From Candidatus Hydrogenedentota bacterium (GTDB lineage Bacteria > Hydrogenedentota > Hydrogenedentia > Hydrogenedentales > JAEUWI01), in the NCBI GenBank assembly GCA_016182605.1, contig JACPGE010000055.1, forward strand, positions 40,118 through 104,117: a stretch of DNA of 64,000 nucleotides. Reading direction: 5' to 3'. Made by a program: the position numbers and the translations under genes. Shown here in pieces: positions 45,923 to 54,987 of this stretch (within the stretch, counting starts at the first letter, position 1; every line of letters begins with the position of its first letter). The notes beneath the pieces are model-generated. The model had not been told where the DNA came from. It made no database searches and saw only the letters and a list, made by a program, of their open reading frames with translations.

Positions 45923-47182
45923 ATGTGCAGGAGAATGAATTGGATTGCGGCAGTGATCGCCGGTGTACTCATGGCCGGCGGCGCCCAGGCCGCCACGGTG
46001 AAGTTTGAGCCGGGGCCGGACGCGCAAACGCAGGTGCAGGAAGCCTTTATCCTCTCCGAGCCGGGAACGGTCTTCGAGTTTGCCGCGGGCACCTTTGTTT
46101 TCAATCAAAGCCTCTCGCTCGATGTGGACGGATGTGCGGTTCGCGGGGCGGGCATGGACAAGACCATACTCACCTTCAAGGATCAGGACGCGGGGGCCGA
46201 GGGGCTGTATATCACGGCCGACAATATTACGATGGAAGACTTCGCCGTAGAAGACACGAGCAACAACGCGATCAAGTCTAACGCGGCCAACAATATTGTG
46301 TACCGGCGCCTGCGCGCGGAGTGGACCTCCGGCCCCAAGTCCACCAATGGCCCTTACGGTTTCTATCCGGTGAGTTCGCAGAATGTCTTGATCGAGGATT
46401 GCGTGGTCCGGGGCGCTTCCGATGCGGGCGTCTATGTGGGCCAGTCGGAGCATGTGATCCTGCGCCGCAACCTGGCGGAGTTCAACGTAGCCGGGATTGA
46501 AATTGAGAACTGCCACTGGGCGGACGTCTATGAAAACACGGCCACGCGGAACACGGGCGGCATCCTGGTATTCGATCTTCCCGGCCTGCCGGTGCAGAAG
46601 GGGCGCGATGTCCGGGTCTTCGACAACAAGGTCTTGAACAATGACACGGTGAATTTTGCGCCCGAGGGAAATATTGTGGGCAATGTGCCCACAGGCACAG
46701 GCGTGATGGTGATGGCGAATTCGTACGTGGAGATCTTCAACAACGAGATCGATGGCAACCAGACGGCCAACATCATCATATCCAGCTACCTGAGCACGTC
46801 GCAGAAGAAAGAAATTTCGCCGGACTATTATCCGTGGCCGGAGCACATCCATATTCACAACAACACCATTGGCGGCGGCGGCAACAATCCGATGGGTCCG
46901 GGCGGCCTGGCTATGGCGATGCTGGCGGGCAAGCCCCTCCCCGACATTGTGTGGGACGGTATGTTCAACCCGGAGAAGGCGGTGGATGGCGTGTTGCCGA
47001 AGGAACTGGGCTTGTCCATTCATGACAATGTGAAGAAGGGCGGCGGGGACGTTTCCTTCGTGGATTTGGATGGCAATGTGGCTTTCCAGGACCCGGCGAA
47101 GGCGACGCTGCGGCGCGACATCAAGGCGCATGCGGAGCCCTTCAAGGCGCTCGTGCCTGTGGTGATCAAAGGAGTCAAATAG
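45923..47182 (+). CDS. exported parallel beta-helix protein (beta_helix_1 family)
   Basis: A 419-residue protein with a signal peptide (...AGGAQA). The mature part consists of right-handed beta-helix turns: NITMEDFAVEDTSNNAI, NVLIEDCVVRGASDAGVYV and HVILRRNLAEFNVAGIEIEN. This matches TIGR03805, a family known to occur in two-gene pairs with an uncharacterised partner; the partner follows 3 bp later. The start is the ATG at 45923, with GGGAG 10 bp upstream; 45935 is an alternative. It is probably periplasmic or surface located. Confidence 0.85.
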   Translation: MCRRMNWIAAVIAGVLMAGGAQAATVKFEPGPDAQTQVQEAFILSEPGTVFEFAAGTFVFNQSLSLDVDGCAVRGAGMDKTILTFKDQDAGAEGLYITADNITMEDFAVEDTSNNAIKSNAANNIVYRRLRAEWTSGPKSTNGPYGFYPVSSQNVLIEDCVVRGASDAGVYVGQSEHVILRRNLAEFNVAGIEIENCHWADVYENTATRNTGGILVFDLPGLPVQKGRDVRVFDNKVLNNDTVNFAPEGNIVGNVPTGTGVMVMANSYVEIFNNEIDGNQTANIIISSYLSTSQKKEISPDYYPWPEHIHIHNNTIGGGGNNPMGPGGLAMAMLAGKPLPDIVWDGMFNPEKAVDGVLPKELGLSIHDNVKKGGGDVSFVDLDGNVAFQDPAKATLRRDIKAHAEPFKALVPVVIKGVK

Positions 47183-47185
47183 CGC

Positions 47186-48286
47186 ATGTTGCAGTACCTG
47201 TACAAGCGGGGGAATGTATTGGGTCTCATTTGTGGAATGGTGGTGCTTTGCGGCGCGCTTGCGGCCCGGGCCGATGTGCCGCCGGTGCACGTCGATCCCA
47301 CCGCGCCGCCGGCCCGTGCCATTTCCGAATACCATCTCTTCAAGGATGCGGCCCGTCAGATTCCGAATGACGGCGTGGTGCCGTACGAACTGAATACGCC
47401 GCTCTTTTCCGATTACGCGGAGAAGCACCGGTTCATCTGGATGCCGGAAGGCGCCTCGGCCACCTACACGCCGGAAGGCCCCTTCGACTTTCCGGTAGGC
47501 ACGGCGATCGTGAAGACCTTTGGCTTTCTTCATGATCTGCGCGATCCCGCGAAGGGCGAGCGCATTGTGGAGACCCGGCTTCTAATTCGCAAAGAGTCGG
47601 GCTGGCTCGGCCTGCCGTATTTGTGGAATGAAGAGGTGACGGAAGCCAAACTGGCGGTAGTGGGCGCGCGTGCGGATGTCACCTGGACGCACAGCAACGG
47701 CGAGCAGCGCAGTATCGACTACATCATTCCGAACATGAACCAGTGCAAGCAGTGCCACGAGAACAGCGGCGCGATGCAGCCGATCGGCCCCAAGGCCGGC
47801 CACCTGAACCGGGATTTTTCCTATGCGTCCGGGGTGGAGAACCAGTTGACCCACCTCTCCCGCATCGGCTATCTCCGGGGCGCTCCGGGCGATCCCGCAC
47901 GGACCCCTTATATACCGGTTTTTGACGATCCCGCGACAGGAAATCTGGATCGGCGCGCGCGGGCCTGGCTGGACGTCAATTGCGCCCACTGTCACAACCC
48001 AAAGGGCCCCGCCTTCACTTCCGGCCTCGATCTCAGCTTTCATCAAGAGGAAGCGATGCGCTATGGCGTGATGAAGCCGCCCGTGGCCGCGGGCCGTGCG
48101 GGTACGCGGATGTACTCGATCGTTCCGGGAAAGCCGGACGAATCCATCCTCATGTTCCGCATCGAGTCGGTCGATCCCGGCATCATGATGCCCCAGTTAC
48201 CGCGCCGCGTGGTGCACGACGAAGGCGTTGCGCTGATTCGGGAATGGATTGAGTCCATGCCGGAGCGGGAGACGCCCGCGAAGTAA
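47186..48286 (+). CDS. exported dihaem-type protein (HNE_0200 family)
   Basis: A 366-residue protein with a signal peptide. Two c-haem motifs are CKQCH (Cys187, Cys190, His191) and CAHCH (Cys266, Cys269, His270), 79 residues apart. The N-terminal block has YELNTPLFSDYAEKHRFIWM and TAIVKTFGFLHDL, matching TIGR03806. It lies directly behind the beta-helix gene, its usual partner. The pair is known but its function is not. It may oxidise a substrate held by the beta-helix protein. Confidence 0.85.
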   Translation: MLQYLYKRGNVLGLICGMVVLCGALAARADVPPVHVDPTAPPARAISEYHLFKDAARQIPNDGVVPYELNTPLFSDYAEKHRFIWMPEGASATYTPEGPFDFPVGTAIVKTFGFLHDLRDPAKGERIVETRLLIRKESGWLGLPYLWNEEVTEAKLAVVGARADVTWTHSNGEQRSIDYIIPNMNQCKQCHENSGAMQPIGPKAGHLNRDFSYASGVENQLTHLSRIGYLRGAPGDPARTPYIPVFDDPATGNLDRRARAWLDVNCAHCHNPKGPAFTSGLDLSFHQEEAMRYGVMKPPVAAGRAGTRMYSIVPGKPDESILMFRIESVDPGIMMPQLPRRVVHDEGVALIREWIESMPERETPAK

Positions 48287-48309
48287 GCGGTGGAGTTATA
48301 GAATGCCGC

Positions 48310-48347
48310 CGCCCTTGGAGCCCATGGGTTTCCAGGGGCGTTTTCTT
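48310..48347 (+). terminator. terminator after the beta-helix/dihaem pair
   Basis: CGCCCTTGGA (48310-48319) pairs with TCCAGGGGCG (48331-48340) with one G-T pair, followed by TTTTCTT. It overlaps the stop of the convergent hemH gene. Confidence 0.8.
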
Positions 48348-49374
48348 ATACGGCGCACACCAGCGTGGCGAGCGCATCCACCCAGGCCGGGTTTGTGTTG
48401 AGGGAGGGCACGAGCAGGAAGTCTTTGCCGCCGTGCGCCAGGAACGAATCCCTTCCCTGCATTCCCAATTCTTCCAGGGTCTCCAGGCAGTCCGCCACGA
48501 AGGCGGGGGAGAGGATGGCCAGCCGCTTTACGCCTTCGTCCGCCAGGCGCTTGATCGTCATGTCCGTGGCGGGTTCCAGCCAGGGGTCGCGTCCGAGCCG
48601 CGATTGGAAGGTAATGCTGTACTTGCCTTCTTGAAGGCCGAGGCGTTGGACCAGCGCATTCGCCGTCGTGATGCAGTGATGGCGGTAGCAATATTGATTC
48701 TGGGGCGTTTCGCGCTCGCAACAGCCTTTTTCCTTGAGGCAGTAGCTGCCCGAAGGATCGCCTTTGTAGATCTGGCGCACCGGAAGGCCATGATAGCTCA
48801 GGAGCACATGATCCGGCTGGAACGCCTCCAGTTCCGGGCGGGCCACTTCTACCCAGGCATTCAGGTAGACCTCCTCCTTGTAGAACGGGGGCATGACGGT
48901 GATCGGGGGCACATTCCAACGTTTTGCGGCCGCCTCGAAGGTCCCGCATACCACCGAGCCTGTCGTGGCGGAGGCGTATTGCGGGAACATCGGCACGACA
49001 ATGATGCGGCGCACACCGTGTTCGACGAGCAGTTCCATGCCCGCCTCGATGGAGGGGGAGCCGTAGGCCATTCCGACGGTCACCACGGCGTCTTCCAATT
49101 TTTCATCCAGTGCTTTGGCCACGGCCTTCGAGATCGCAATCAAGGGCGATCCTTCCGGCGTCCAGATGCTCTTGTAGGCGTGGGCGGTGTACTTGGGGCG
49201 GAAAGGGAGAATGAAACAATTCACTATCAAGGACCGCTTCCAGGCGGGAATATCGATGACCCGGGGATCGGAGAGGAACTGCCGCAAGTAGGCACGGGTT
49301 TCGGGTACTTCCGGTGCGGCGGAGGAGCCGGTGTTTATCAATAGCACGCCGTCGCGGGCTTTCGGTGCTGTCAT
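48346..49374 (-). CDS. hemH: ferrochelatase
   Basis: A 342-residue enzyme inserting Fe2+ into porphyrin in haem synthesis. SYHGLP (His195) holds the metal-site histidine. GMAYGSPSIE and the C-terminal SPAFVADCLETLEELGM are typical; the latter carries the conserved Glu. Five cysteines between residues 212 and 234 (YCLKEKGCCERETPQNQYCY, then RHHC) match forms that carry a [2Fe-2S] cluster. It lies beside three CXXCH-bearing proteins, so haem supply and use are neighbours. The length is standard. Confidence 0.94.
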   Translation of the reverse strand: MTAPKARDGVLLINTGSSAAPEVPETRAYLRQFLSDPRVIDIPAWKRSLIVNCFILPFRPKYTAHAYKSIWTPEGSPLIAISKAVAKALDEKLEDAVVTVGMAYGSPSIEAGMELLVEHGVRRIIVVPMFPQYASATTGSVVCGTFEAAAKRWNVPPITVMPPFYKEEVYLNAWVEVARPELEAFQPDHVLLSYHGLPVRQIYKGDPSGSYCLKEKGCCERETPQNQYCYRHHCITTANALVQRLGLQEGKYSITFQSRLGRDPWLEPATDMTIKRLADEGVKRLAILSPAFVADCLETLEELGMQGRDSFLAHGGKDFLLVPSLNTNPAWVDALATLVCAV

Positions 49375-49402
49375 GTAAGGTCTTCCCTGGAATTAGCCCG
49401 GA

Positions 49403-49597
49403 TAAATCACGGGCTCCTAACAATGTAGTCTTAACACCCACTCACACATATCGTTATCCCAACTTCAAATCTGGGAATGCCAAACAGCCCGTGATTTAGC
49501 CTGCCCGGTGAACGCCATCGCCACGCTGAGCGGATTTCACCACGTGGCCAATCCGAATCTAATCTGGAGGCCTCAGAGCGGTGAAATATGCGGGTTA
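49403..49597. repeat. dispersed repeat element with nested inverted repeats, copy 2
   Basis: Two nested inverted pairs: TAAATCACGGGCT (49403-49415) with AGCCCGTGATTTA (49486-49498), and ATTTCACC (49534-49541) with GGTGAAAT (49580-49587). The unit at 49493-49517 also occurs at 3201-3225. The end GGTGAAATATGCGGG recurs at 62141-62155. It fills the gap between two minus-strand genes and contains no gene. Confidence 0.65.
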
Positions 49598-50557
49598 GTT
49601 CCCCGTCCCGCCGGCGGGTGTGCCGGCTTGCCCGGAAAACAAGCCCCGGGCACCCGCCAGAAACGAACACCAGAGTACACCATTGATGATGGCCACCTCC
49701 ATTCCCAGGGCCACCGTGAGTACGGCATAGGGGATCCCGGCGTAGACATGGAGCACATAAGCTGCCGCCACAAAGGGGATTCCGGTTGCATCGGGGGTTA
49801 CCGGTATGGCGCTTACGAGCGCGTGGGCGCAGCGCGCGGCGCATACCAGCAGGAACGCGGCATCGTAGCCAAACGCGGCGCAGAGCAGCATGACGGCCCA
49901 GATGTCGGTGGCCTTGGCCAGCAACGTCAGCCCCAGGACCGCCAGGAAGCGGCCGCGCAAGAGCCTCAGTTCCCGTTGCAGGGCCTCCATCGCAATTGCA
50001 ATGCGGCGGGTCAACCCCGGGGATTCGGCCGCGGCGCCCCAAGTCCAGTCCACGCGATAGAGCACCCAAAGAAATACAGCAGCCCCCAGAAGCCACACGA
50101 GGCCTCCCGCCCACACCAGGGCGGGCGCTGTGAGGTTCAGGGCATGCAGTCCGGCGAGTCCGAAGGCCAGCGTGAGATAGACCTCCAAGAGACGATCCGA
50201 CAGTATCCATACGGCCACCTGGGCATTGCGGTGTTGCCGGAACAAGAGCGGACTGAACTCGCCGGCGCGTCCGGGAGTCCAGTTGCCGGCCAGCTTCGCT
50301 ACGAAGAAGAGGGCGATGCCGGGCTCGCCGGGGCCGAGGGCAAAGCGCCATTTCCAGGCGCGGATCCAGAAGCCGGCCACAATTAGTGCGGTCATCCAGA
50401 GCAGCAGTCCGGGCTGGGCCGTTTTCAAGGCCTGCCACAGGTTTTCCCATCCGAAATGCGCCAGCAAGAGGGAGAACAGTAGGGCCCCGGCCACCCAGAG
50501 ATAGCGCCGCCAGGGATGGGGAGGCCGATTCGCGTGATCGGGGGGCGCGCCTGTCAT
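49595..50557 (-). CDS. flippase-like membrane protein (LPG_synthase_TM family)
   Basis: A 320-residue integral membrane protein with about eight helices. GNWTPGRAGEFSPLLF near residue 90 is the signature of PF03706, present in the membrane part of lysyl-phosphatidylglycerol synthase and AglD-like proteins. Stand-alone members occur beside glycosyltransferases and may move polyprenyl-phosphate sugars. The start overlaps the previous stop by ATGA (50554-50557), coupling it to the GT39-like gene. Confidence 0.85.
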   Translation of the reverse strand: MTGAPPDHANRPPHPWRRYLWVAGALLFSLLLAHFGWENLWQALKTAQPGLLLWMTALIVAGFWIRAWKWRFALGPGEPGIALFFVAKLAGNWTPGRAGEFSPLLFRQHRNAQVAVWILSDRLLEVYLTLAFGLAGLHALNLTAPALVWAGGLVWLLGAAVFLWVLYRVDWTWGAAAESPGLTRRIAIAMEALQRELRLLRGRFLAVLGLTLLAKATDIWAVMLLCAAFGYDAAFLLVCAARCAHALVSAIPVTPDATGIPFVAAAYVLHVYAGIPYAVLTVALGMEVAIINGVLWCSFLAGARGLFSGQAGTPAGGTGN

Positions 50558-52143
50558 GGGGTGTTCACGGTGTCTGGGCCCCAGCGGTAGACCGTCACGT
50601 CGGAGCTGCATGCCGCATCGATACGTTCCATGTTCGCCTGAATCCAGGCGTACTCCGGGCCCAGCAAGGGATTCAGATCGCGATGGTTGACCCACATTTC
50701 GAAGCGGCTGCGTTCCGACAGATAGAAACCGCGCGGATGCGCTTTTACGAATGACTGGAGCGCCTCAAGGGAGTCCAGGCCCACCAGTCCAGACTCCTGC
50801 ATTTCCCAGGCGTGATAGCGGTTTGGAAACCAGTTGTCTGCCCGCCCGGCATAATTCATGACCGGCAGACAGGTGGTGGTGAGGATCGCGTGTCCGGCCT
50901 CATGGGCCTTTACATAGGCGCAGGGAAGCTTCCACTCCGGCATGCGCGTCGCCAGGGTAATCGATGCCCCCCGCGAGGTGTGGAAGGTGTCCTGCACCAG
51001 TTGCACCTGGCTGAAGGCGAAGCGAATCAAAAACATGCCGCAAAGCAGGCCTATAGCAGCGCGGCCCAGAGACTGATGGAGGCGCGACACGGCGATGCCG
51101 GCCCAGACGAGGCCGTAGGAAGCCAGCGCGATATAGAAGGGAAAGGCGAAGTACATGAAGCGATCCCGGCGGTAGCCGATGAGCAGGGTAAGCACCAGCA
51201 CAGGAACCCAGAACGACAGCGCGAGGTAGAGCCCGGAACGCTTCTTGTGCCAGAGCAAGAGTGCGGTTCCGGCCGTGGCAAGCAGGCCATAGCCCAGGCT
51301 GTGATTCGTGAGCAGGAAGCGGAAATAGAGGTACCGGTCCATCCGTTGTGGATCAGGCAGGGTCCCGCCGAGGCCGGTCTCGAAGACGGCGGATTGATCG
51401 GCGCTGTTGGGGTTAATCCAGAGTCCCCCCAGGGTCAGGAGTCCGGCGATGGTGCAACCCGCGAGTGTCAGGGTCCAGCGTGAGCGCAGCGGGGCGCGTT
51501 CTACGATCTGCATGACTGTGGCGAACGCGCCTGCGGTGCCCAGGAAGAGGATGGAGTGAAAAGAGGTGAAGACACTGGCGAAGTAAAGCGCGACCGCGCC
51601 AGTGCCCCAAGTCAGGCGATTTCGGGGCGCTTGCGTCCCCCAGAAGCGCCATAGACACGCCAGATACGCCATATAGAGTAGCGCCTGCAACTCGTACATG
51701 CGCGATTGCCGTGTCCACGCGAGGTGCCATGGCGAGAGCACAAGCAGCGCCACGGCCACCAGGGACGCTGCACGGCCCATCAACTGGCGCAGCAGGAGAT
51801 GGGTCACCACCAACAGCCCCAGGCTGGTCACTACAGTGAGCCCGCGCACCACCGTGGCATCGTCCCCGAAGAGCTTGACGGTCGCGCCCAGGAGGTAGTT
51901 GTAGAAGAGGGAGGAGGGGTAGAAGATGCCGCTGGGCAGGAGGGACTTGCCCGAGGCGGCGATTTCCCTTGCGACGAAAACGTGCACCAGTTCATCGTGC
52001 CAGAGACTGGGCAGGCTGAGCTGGCGAAAGCCCAAGACGCATTGAAGTGCCACCAGCCCCGCGAGCACCACGTATTCCCATCCCGCAAGGCGGTAGGGCG
52101 TATCCCCGGGGCGGGGAGCTTTCTCTGGCGTATCGATGCTCAA
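50554..52143 (-). CDS. GT39-like membrane glycosyltransferase
   Basis: A 529-residue protein with about ten to twelve helices. The first loop, LPSLWHDELVHVFVAREIAA, carries the Asp-Glu pair typical of the PMT/ArnT (GT-C) fold. Such enzymes use polyprenyl-phosphate sugars as donors. A C-terminal periplasmic domain of about 120 residues has several Trp and Tyr residues. The start is TTG at 52143 with GGGAGG 7 bp upstream. It belongs to the glycan locus with the flippase-like gene and the divergent glycosyltransferases. Confidence 0.85.
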   Translation of the reverse strand: MSIDTPEKAPRPGDTPYRLAGWEYVVLAGLVALQCVLGFRQLSLPSLWHDELVHVFVAREIAASGKSLLPSGIFYPSSLFYNYLLGATVKLFGDDATVVRGLTVVTSLGLLVVTHLLLRQLMGRAASLVAVALLVLSPWHLAWTRQSRMYELQALLYMAYLACLWRFWGTQAPRNRLTWGTGAVALYFASVFTSFHSILFLGTAGAFATVMQIVERAPLRSRWTLTLAGCTIAGLLTLGGLWINPNSADQSAVFETGLGGTLPDPQRMDRYLYFRFLLTNHSLGYGLLATAGTALLLWHKKRSGLYLALSFWVPVLVLTLLIGYRRDRFMYFAFPFYIALASYGLVWAGIAVSRLHQSLGRAAIGLLCGMFLIRFAFSQVQLVQDTFHTSRGASITLATRMPEWKLPCAYVKAHEAGHAILTTTCLPVMNYAGRADNWFPNRYHAWEMQESGLVGLDSLEALQSFVKAHPRGFYLSERSRFEMWVNHRDLNPLLGPEYAWIQANMERIDAACSSDVTVYRWGPDTVNTP

Positions 52144-52282
52144 TCACATACCTCCCTGTATGTGGGCAGAATGGAATTCATTGTTACCCGGCTTGCCGGA
52201 GTTTGTATACTACCAGAGGCGCTCGCGGCAGTTCCTTTAGTAGCTTGCCGGCGCCGTAGCTCGCACAGCCCGGGATCATAGC

Positions 52283-52756
52283 ATGGATGCGCCCCCTATC
52301 AAGATTTGCCTCGTCTGTTCGCACGGGGGCCATCTCAATGAGATGCAACAATTGCTCCCGGCCTTTGAGGGCCACGAGACCTTCTATTTTACCTATGACG
52401 CGGCGACCACCCGTTTGCTTGACCGCGCCTACCTGGCGCCCAACATGGCGCGGAACCCCGTGGAACTCTTGAAGAACCTCGTGCGCGTGACGCGAATCTT
52501 CCGTAAAGAGCGACCCGACCTCATCGTATCCACCGGCGCCGAGATAGCGCTACCCGCCGTATTTATCGGCAAGCTCTTCCGCATTCCAGTGTTGTATATT
52601 GAGTGCGGTGCACAGGTCGTCCGCCCTTCATTCACTGGGCGCATCATGTACTGGATCGCCGACGAGTTTTACATCCAGTGGCCCGAATTGCGGCGGGTCT
52701 ATGGCTCCCGGGCGCGTCTCCAGGGCAGTCTCATCGACGAAGGGCGTCTCCCATGA
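52283..52756 (+). CDS. Alg14-like subunit (PssD type)
   Basis: A 157-residue membrane-associated protein. ICLVCSHGGHLNEMQQLLPA near the N-terminus and PDLIVSTGAEIALP match Alg14/PssD, the anchor of the two-part GT28-type glycosyltransferase. Its partner overlaps by ATGA at 52753. Together they add the second sugar to a lipid-linked intermediate on the cytoplasmic side. Confidence 0.88.
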   Translation: MDAPPIKICLVCSHGGHLNEMQQLLPAFEGHETFYFTYDAATTRLLDRAYLAPNMARNPVELLKNLVRVTRIFRKERPDLIVSTGAEIALPAVFIGKLFRIPVLYIECGAQVVRPSFTGRIMYWIADEFYIQWPELRRVYGSRARLQGSLIDEGRLP

Positions 52757-53259
52757 TTTATGTTACGCTGGGTACGATGTTCCTGGACTTCACGCGGCTT
52801 GTGGAGAAGATGGACCAAATTGCCGCGGCGACAGGCGAAGAGGTGATGATGCAGATCGGCCTGTCCCGGAAGACGCCCCGGCATTGCCGCAGTTTTGATT
52901 TCAAGCCGCGCGAGGCCGTACTGGAGATTCAACGCAACGCGCGTGTCATTGTGGCGCATGGCGGCATCGGCGCGGCGCTGGACGCTCTGGAAGTCCGCAG
53001 GCCCCTCGTGATGGTGCCGCGTTTGAAACGTTTCGGTGAACATATGAACGATCATCAGATTGAAGTTGCGGAGGCCATGGAACGCCGAGGATGGGGCAGG
53101 ATGATCCTGAATATTGATGAACTCGACGAGGCCTGCGCCTCTCCGCCTTCCGTGCCCGGAACGTACGAACCGGCCAAGGCGCCGCTTATTGCGGCGGTTC
53201 GCGCCATGGTAACGCGTGTGGCAGTGCGCAAGGCCGCCGGCGCGAAAGTGCGCCCATGA
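52753..53259 (+). CDS. Alg13-like subunit (PssE type)
   Basis: A 168-residue catalytic half of the two-part transferase. IYVTLGTMFLDFTRLVEKMD starts the domain, and VIVAHGGIGAALDALEVRRP carries the nucleotide-sugar binding motif (HGG). LVMVPRLKRFGEHMNDHQ matches GT28. It overlaps both neighbours by 4 bp, so the four glycosyltransferase genes are translationally coupled. Confidence 0.9.
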   Translation: MIYVTLGTMFLDFTRLVEKMDQIAAATGEEVMMQIGLSRKTPRHCRSFDFKPREAVLEIQRNARVIVAHGGIGAALDALEVRRPLVMVPRLKRFGEHMNDHQIEVAEAMERRGWGRMILNIDELDEACASPPSVPGTYEPAKAPLIAAVRAMVTRVAVRKAAGAKVRP

Positions 53260-54254
53260 AGGTGTCGGTGATCGTGCCGGTTTACAACAGCGAGCATACC
53301 CTGGCGGCCTGTCTTCAGGCCTGCCTGGCCCAATCCCTTGGAGACTATGAAATCATCGTAGTGGACGACGGTTCGACGGATGATTCCGCGCGCCTGGCCC
53401 GGCAGTTTCCCGTGCGTGTTGTCTCCCAGCCCAATGCGGGTCCCGCGGCCGCGCGCAATCGCGGCGCCGCCATGGCGGCCGGAGAGCGGCTGGCGTTTAC
53501 AGATGCGGATTGTGTTCCGCGGGAAGATTGGCTTTGCCAGCTTGCAGGCGCTTTCGCCCCCGGCGTCGTTGCCACCGGGGGGACCTACGATATCGCCAAT
53601 GAAGCGGCGCTGCTCGCCCGGCTCATCCACGCGGAGATCCTGGCGCGCCACAAGCGTTTCAGCGGCGAGGTGGATTTTCTGGGCTCCTTCAACGTCATGT
53701 ATGATGCGGCCGCGTTTCACGAAGCAGGCGGTTTTGACACCCGCTTCAAGCAGGCGTCGGGAGAAGACAACGACTTGGCGTACCGCTTGCAGGATCGCGG
53801 CGGCAAGCTCCTCTTCGTGCCGGAGGCGGCCGTGGCCCACCATCACCCGGAGCGCCTCTGGCGCTATCTCCTGACCCAGATGCGGCACGGCTACTGGCGT
53901 GTGTTTCTTTATCGGCTGCATCCCCGGCGCGCGCGGGGCGACGCGTATGCGGGGCCGCTCGATCTTCTCGCGCCCCCGGCCACGCTGCTGATGATCGCCG
54001 CGCTCCCTGCGATGGCGGTGGCGGCTCATCTTCAGGGCCATGTCCTGTCCTGGGGCTTGGCTATGCTAGGCATAGTGTCGATCGTTCTGCTCATGCACGT
54101 GCCCCTGGGAAGAAAAGTCTTTCCAGGAGGGCTGAGCTGCGAATGGCTTGCCTTTTGTGCAATGGCCACGTTGAGAGACCTCTTCCGGGCGGCCGGATTG
54201 TGTCATGGCATGCTGCGATTTCACATGCTGAACTGGAGAAAGGCCGCATCATGA
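53256..54254 (+). CDS. family 2 glycosyltransferase
   Basis: A 332-residue GT-A enzyme. VSVIVPVYNSEHTLAACLQA, VVDDGSTDDSARLA and TDADCVPR (the DxD-like metal site) are the nucleotide-sugar-binding parts. GEDNDLAYRLQDRG gives the general base region. Two transmembrane helices lie near the C-terminus. It probably extends the lipid-linked glycan. ATGA overlaps link it to both neighbours. Confidence 0.92.
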   Translation: MKVSVIVPVYNSEHTLAACLQACLAQSLGDYEIIVVDDGSTDDSARLARQFPVRVVSQPNAGPAAARNRGAAMAAGERLAFTDADCVPREDWLCQLAGAFAPGVVATGGTYDIANEAALLARLIHAEILARHKRFSGEVDFLGSFNVMYDAAAFHEAGGFDTRFKQASGEDNDLAYRLQDRGGKLLFVPEAAVAHHHPERLWRYLLTQMRHGYWRVFLYRLHPRRARGDAYAGPLDLLAPPATLLMIAALPAMAVAAHLQGHVLSWGLAMLGIVSIVLLMHVPLGRKVFPGGLSCEWLAFCAMATLRDLFRAAGLCHGMLRFHMLNWRKAAS

Positions 54255-54982
54255 GCTGGGAGGCCCCCGCTGTCATCGTTGTGATCCCCGCGTACAACGA
54301 AGAGGAAAGCATTCGAGGCGTGCTGGAGAAACTCAAGGCCATTACCCCAGACTACGATGTGGTGGTCGTGGACGATGGCTCATGGGACCGGACCGCACAG
54401 GTGGTCGCAGCCATCCCCGGTATACGCCTCTTGTGCCTCCCGTTTAATCTGGGCATCGGCGGCGCGATGCAAACGGGTTTCAAATATGCGTTGCGAGAAG
54501 GGTACGGCATTGCCGTGCAGTGCGACGCCGACGGTCAACACCCCGTCGAGCAGATCCCCGCGCTGGTGGCGCGGATCAACGACGGTTCCGCCGACGTGAT
54601 CATCGGTTCGCGTTATGTCGCCGACTCGGATTATCAGCCTTCGGTCCTGCGCCGTGTCGGCAAATCACTCCTTTCCCGCTGGATCGATTTCCTCATTGGC
54701 GGTGGCGTCACGGACACCACGAGCGGCTTCCGCGCCCTGAACCGGAATGCCCTCGCCGTATTCGCCCAGAATTATCCGGAAGACTACCCGGAACCCGAGG
54801 CCCTCGTCATACTTCATCGAAACGGCCTCCGCTGCGCGGAAATTCCGGTCCAGATGAGCCCGCGGCAGGGTGGAAGCACCTCCATTCGTCCGCAGGGCGC
54901 CCTCTACTATATGGTGAAGGTGGCCCTCGCTGTGTTGATCGATATGTTTCGTAAGTACGCCCCTCCCGGGGATCGAGGATAA
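54251..54982 (+). CDS. GT2 glycosyltransferase (dolichyl-phosphate mannose synthase-like)
   Basis: A 243-residue GT2 enzyme. VVIPAYNEEESIRGVLEKLK, VVVDDGSWDRT, QCDADGQHP (DxD-like) and IIGSRYV match polyprenyl-phosphate sugar synthases. TTSGFRALNR is the family's acceptor motif. I chose the ATG at 54251, which overlaps the previous stop. It probably makes the polyprenyl-phosphate sugar used by the GT39-like enzyme. Confidence 0.93.
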   Translation: MSWEAPAVIVVIPAYNEEESIRGVLEKLKAITPDYDVVVVDDGSWDRTAQVVAAIPGIRLLCLPFNLGIGGAMQTGFKYALREGYGIAVQCDADGQHPVEQIPALVARINDGSADVIIGSRYVADSDYQPSVLRRVGKSLLSRWIDFLIGGGVTDTTSGFRALNRNALAVFAQNYPEDYPEPEALVILHRNGLRCAEIPVQMSPRQGGSTSIRPQGALYYMVKVALAVLIDMFRKYAPPGDRG

Positions 54983-54987
54983 ACTGC

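Noticed and set aside
45629..47533. 634-residue minus-strand open frame
   Set aside because: It is antisense to the beta-helix gene and the start of the dihaem gene, and shows no motif or start signal.
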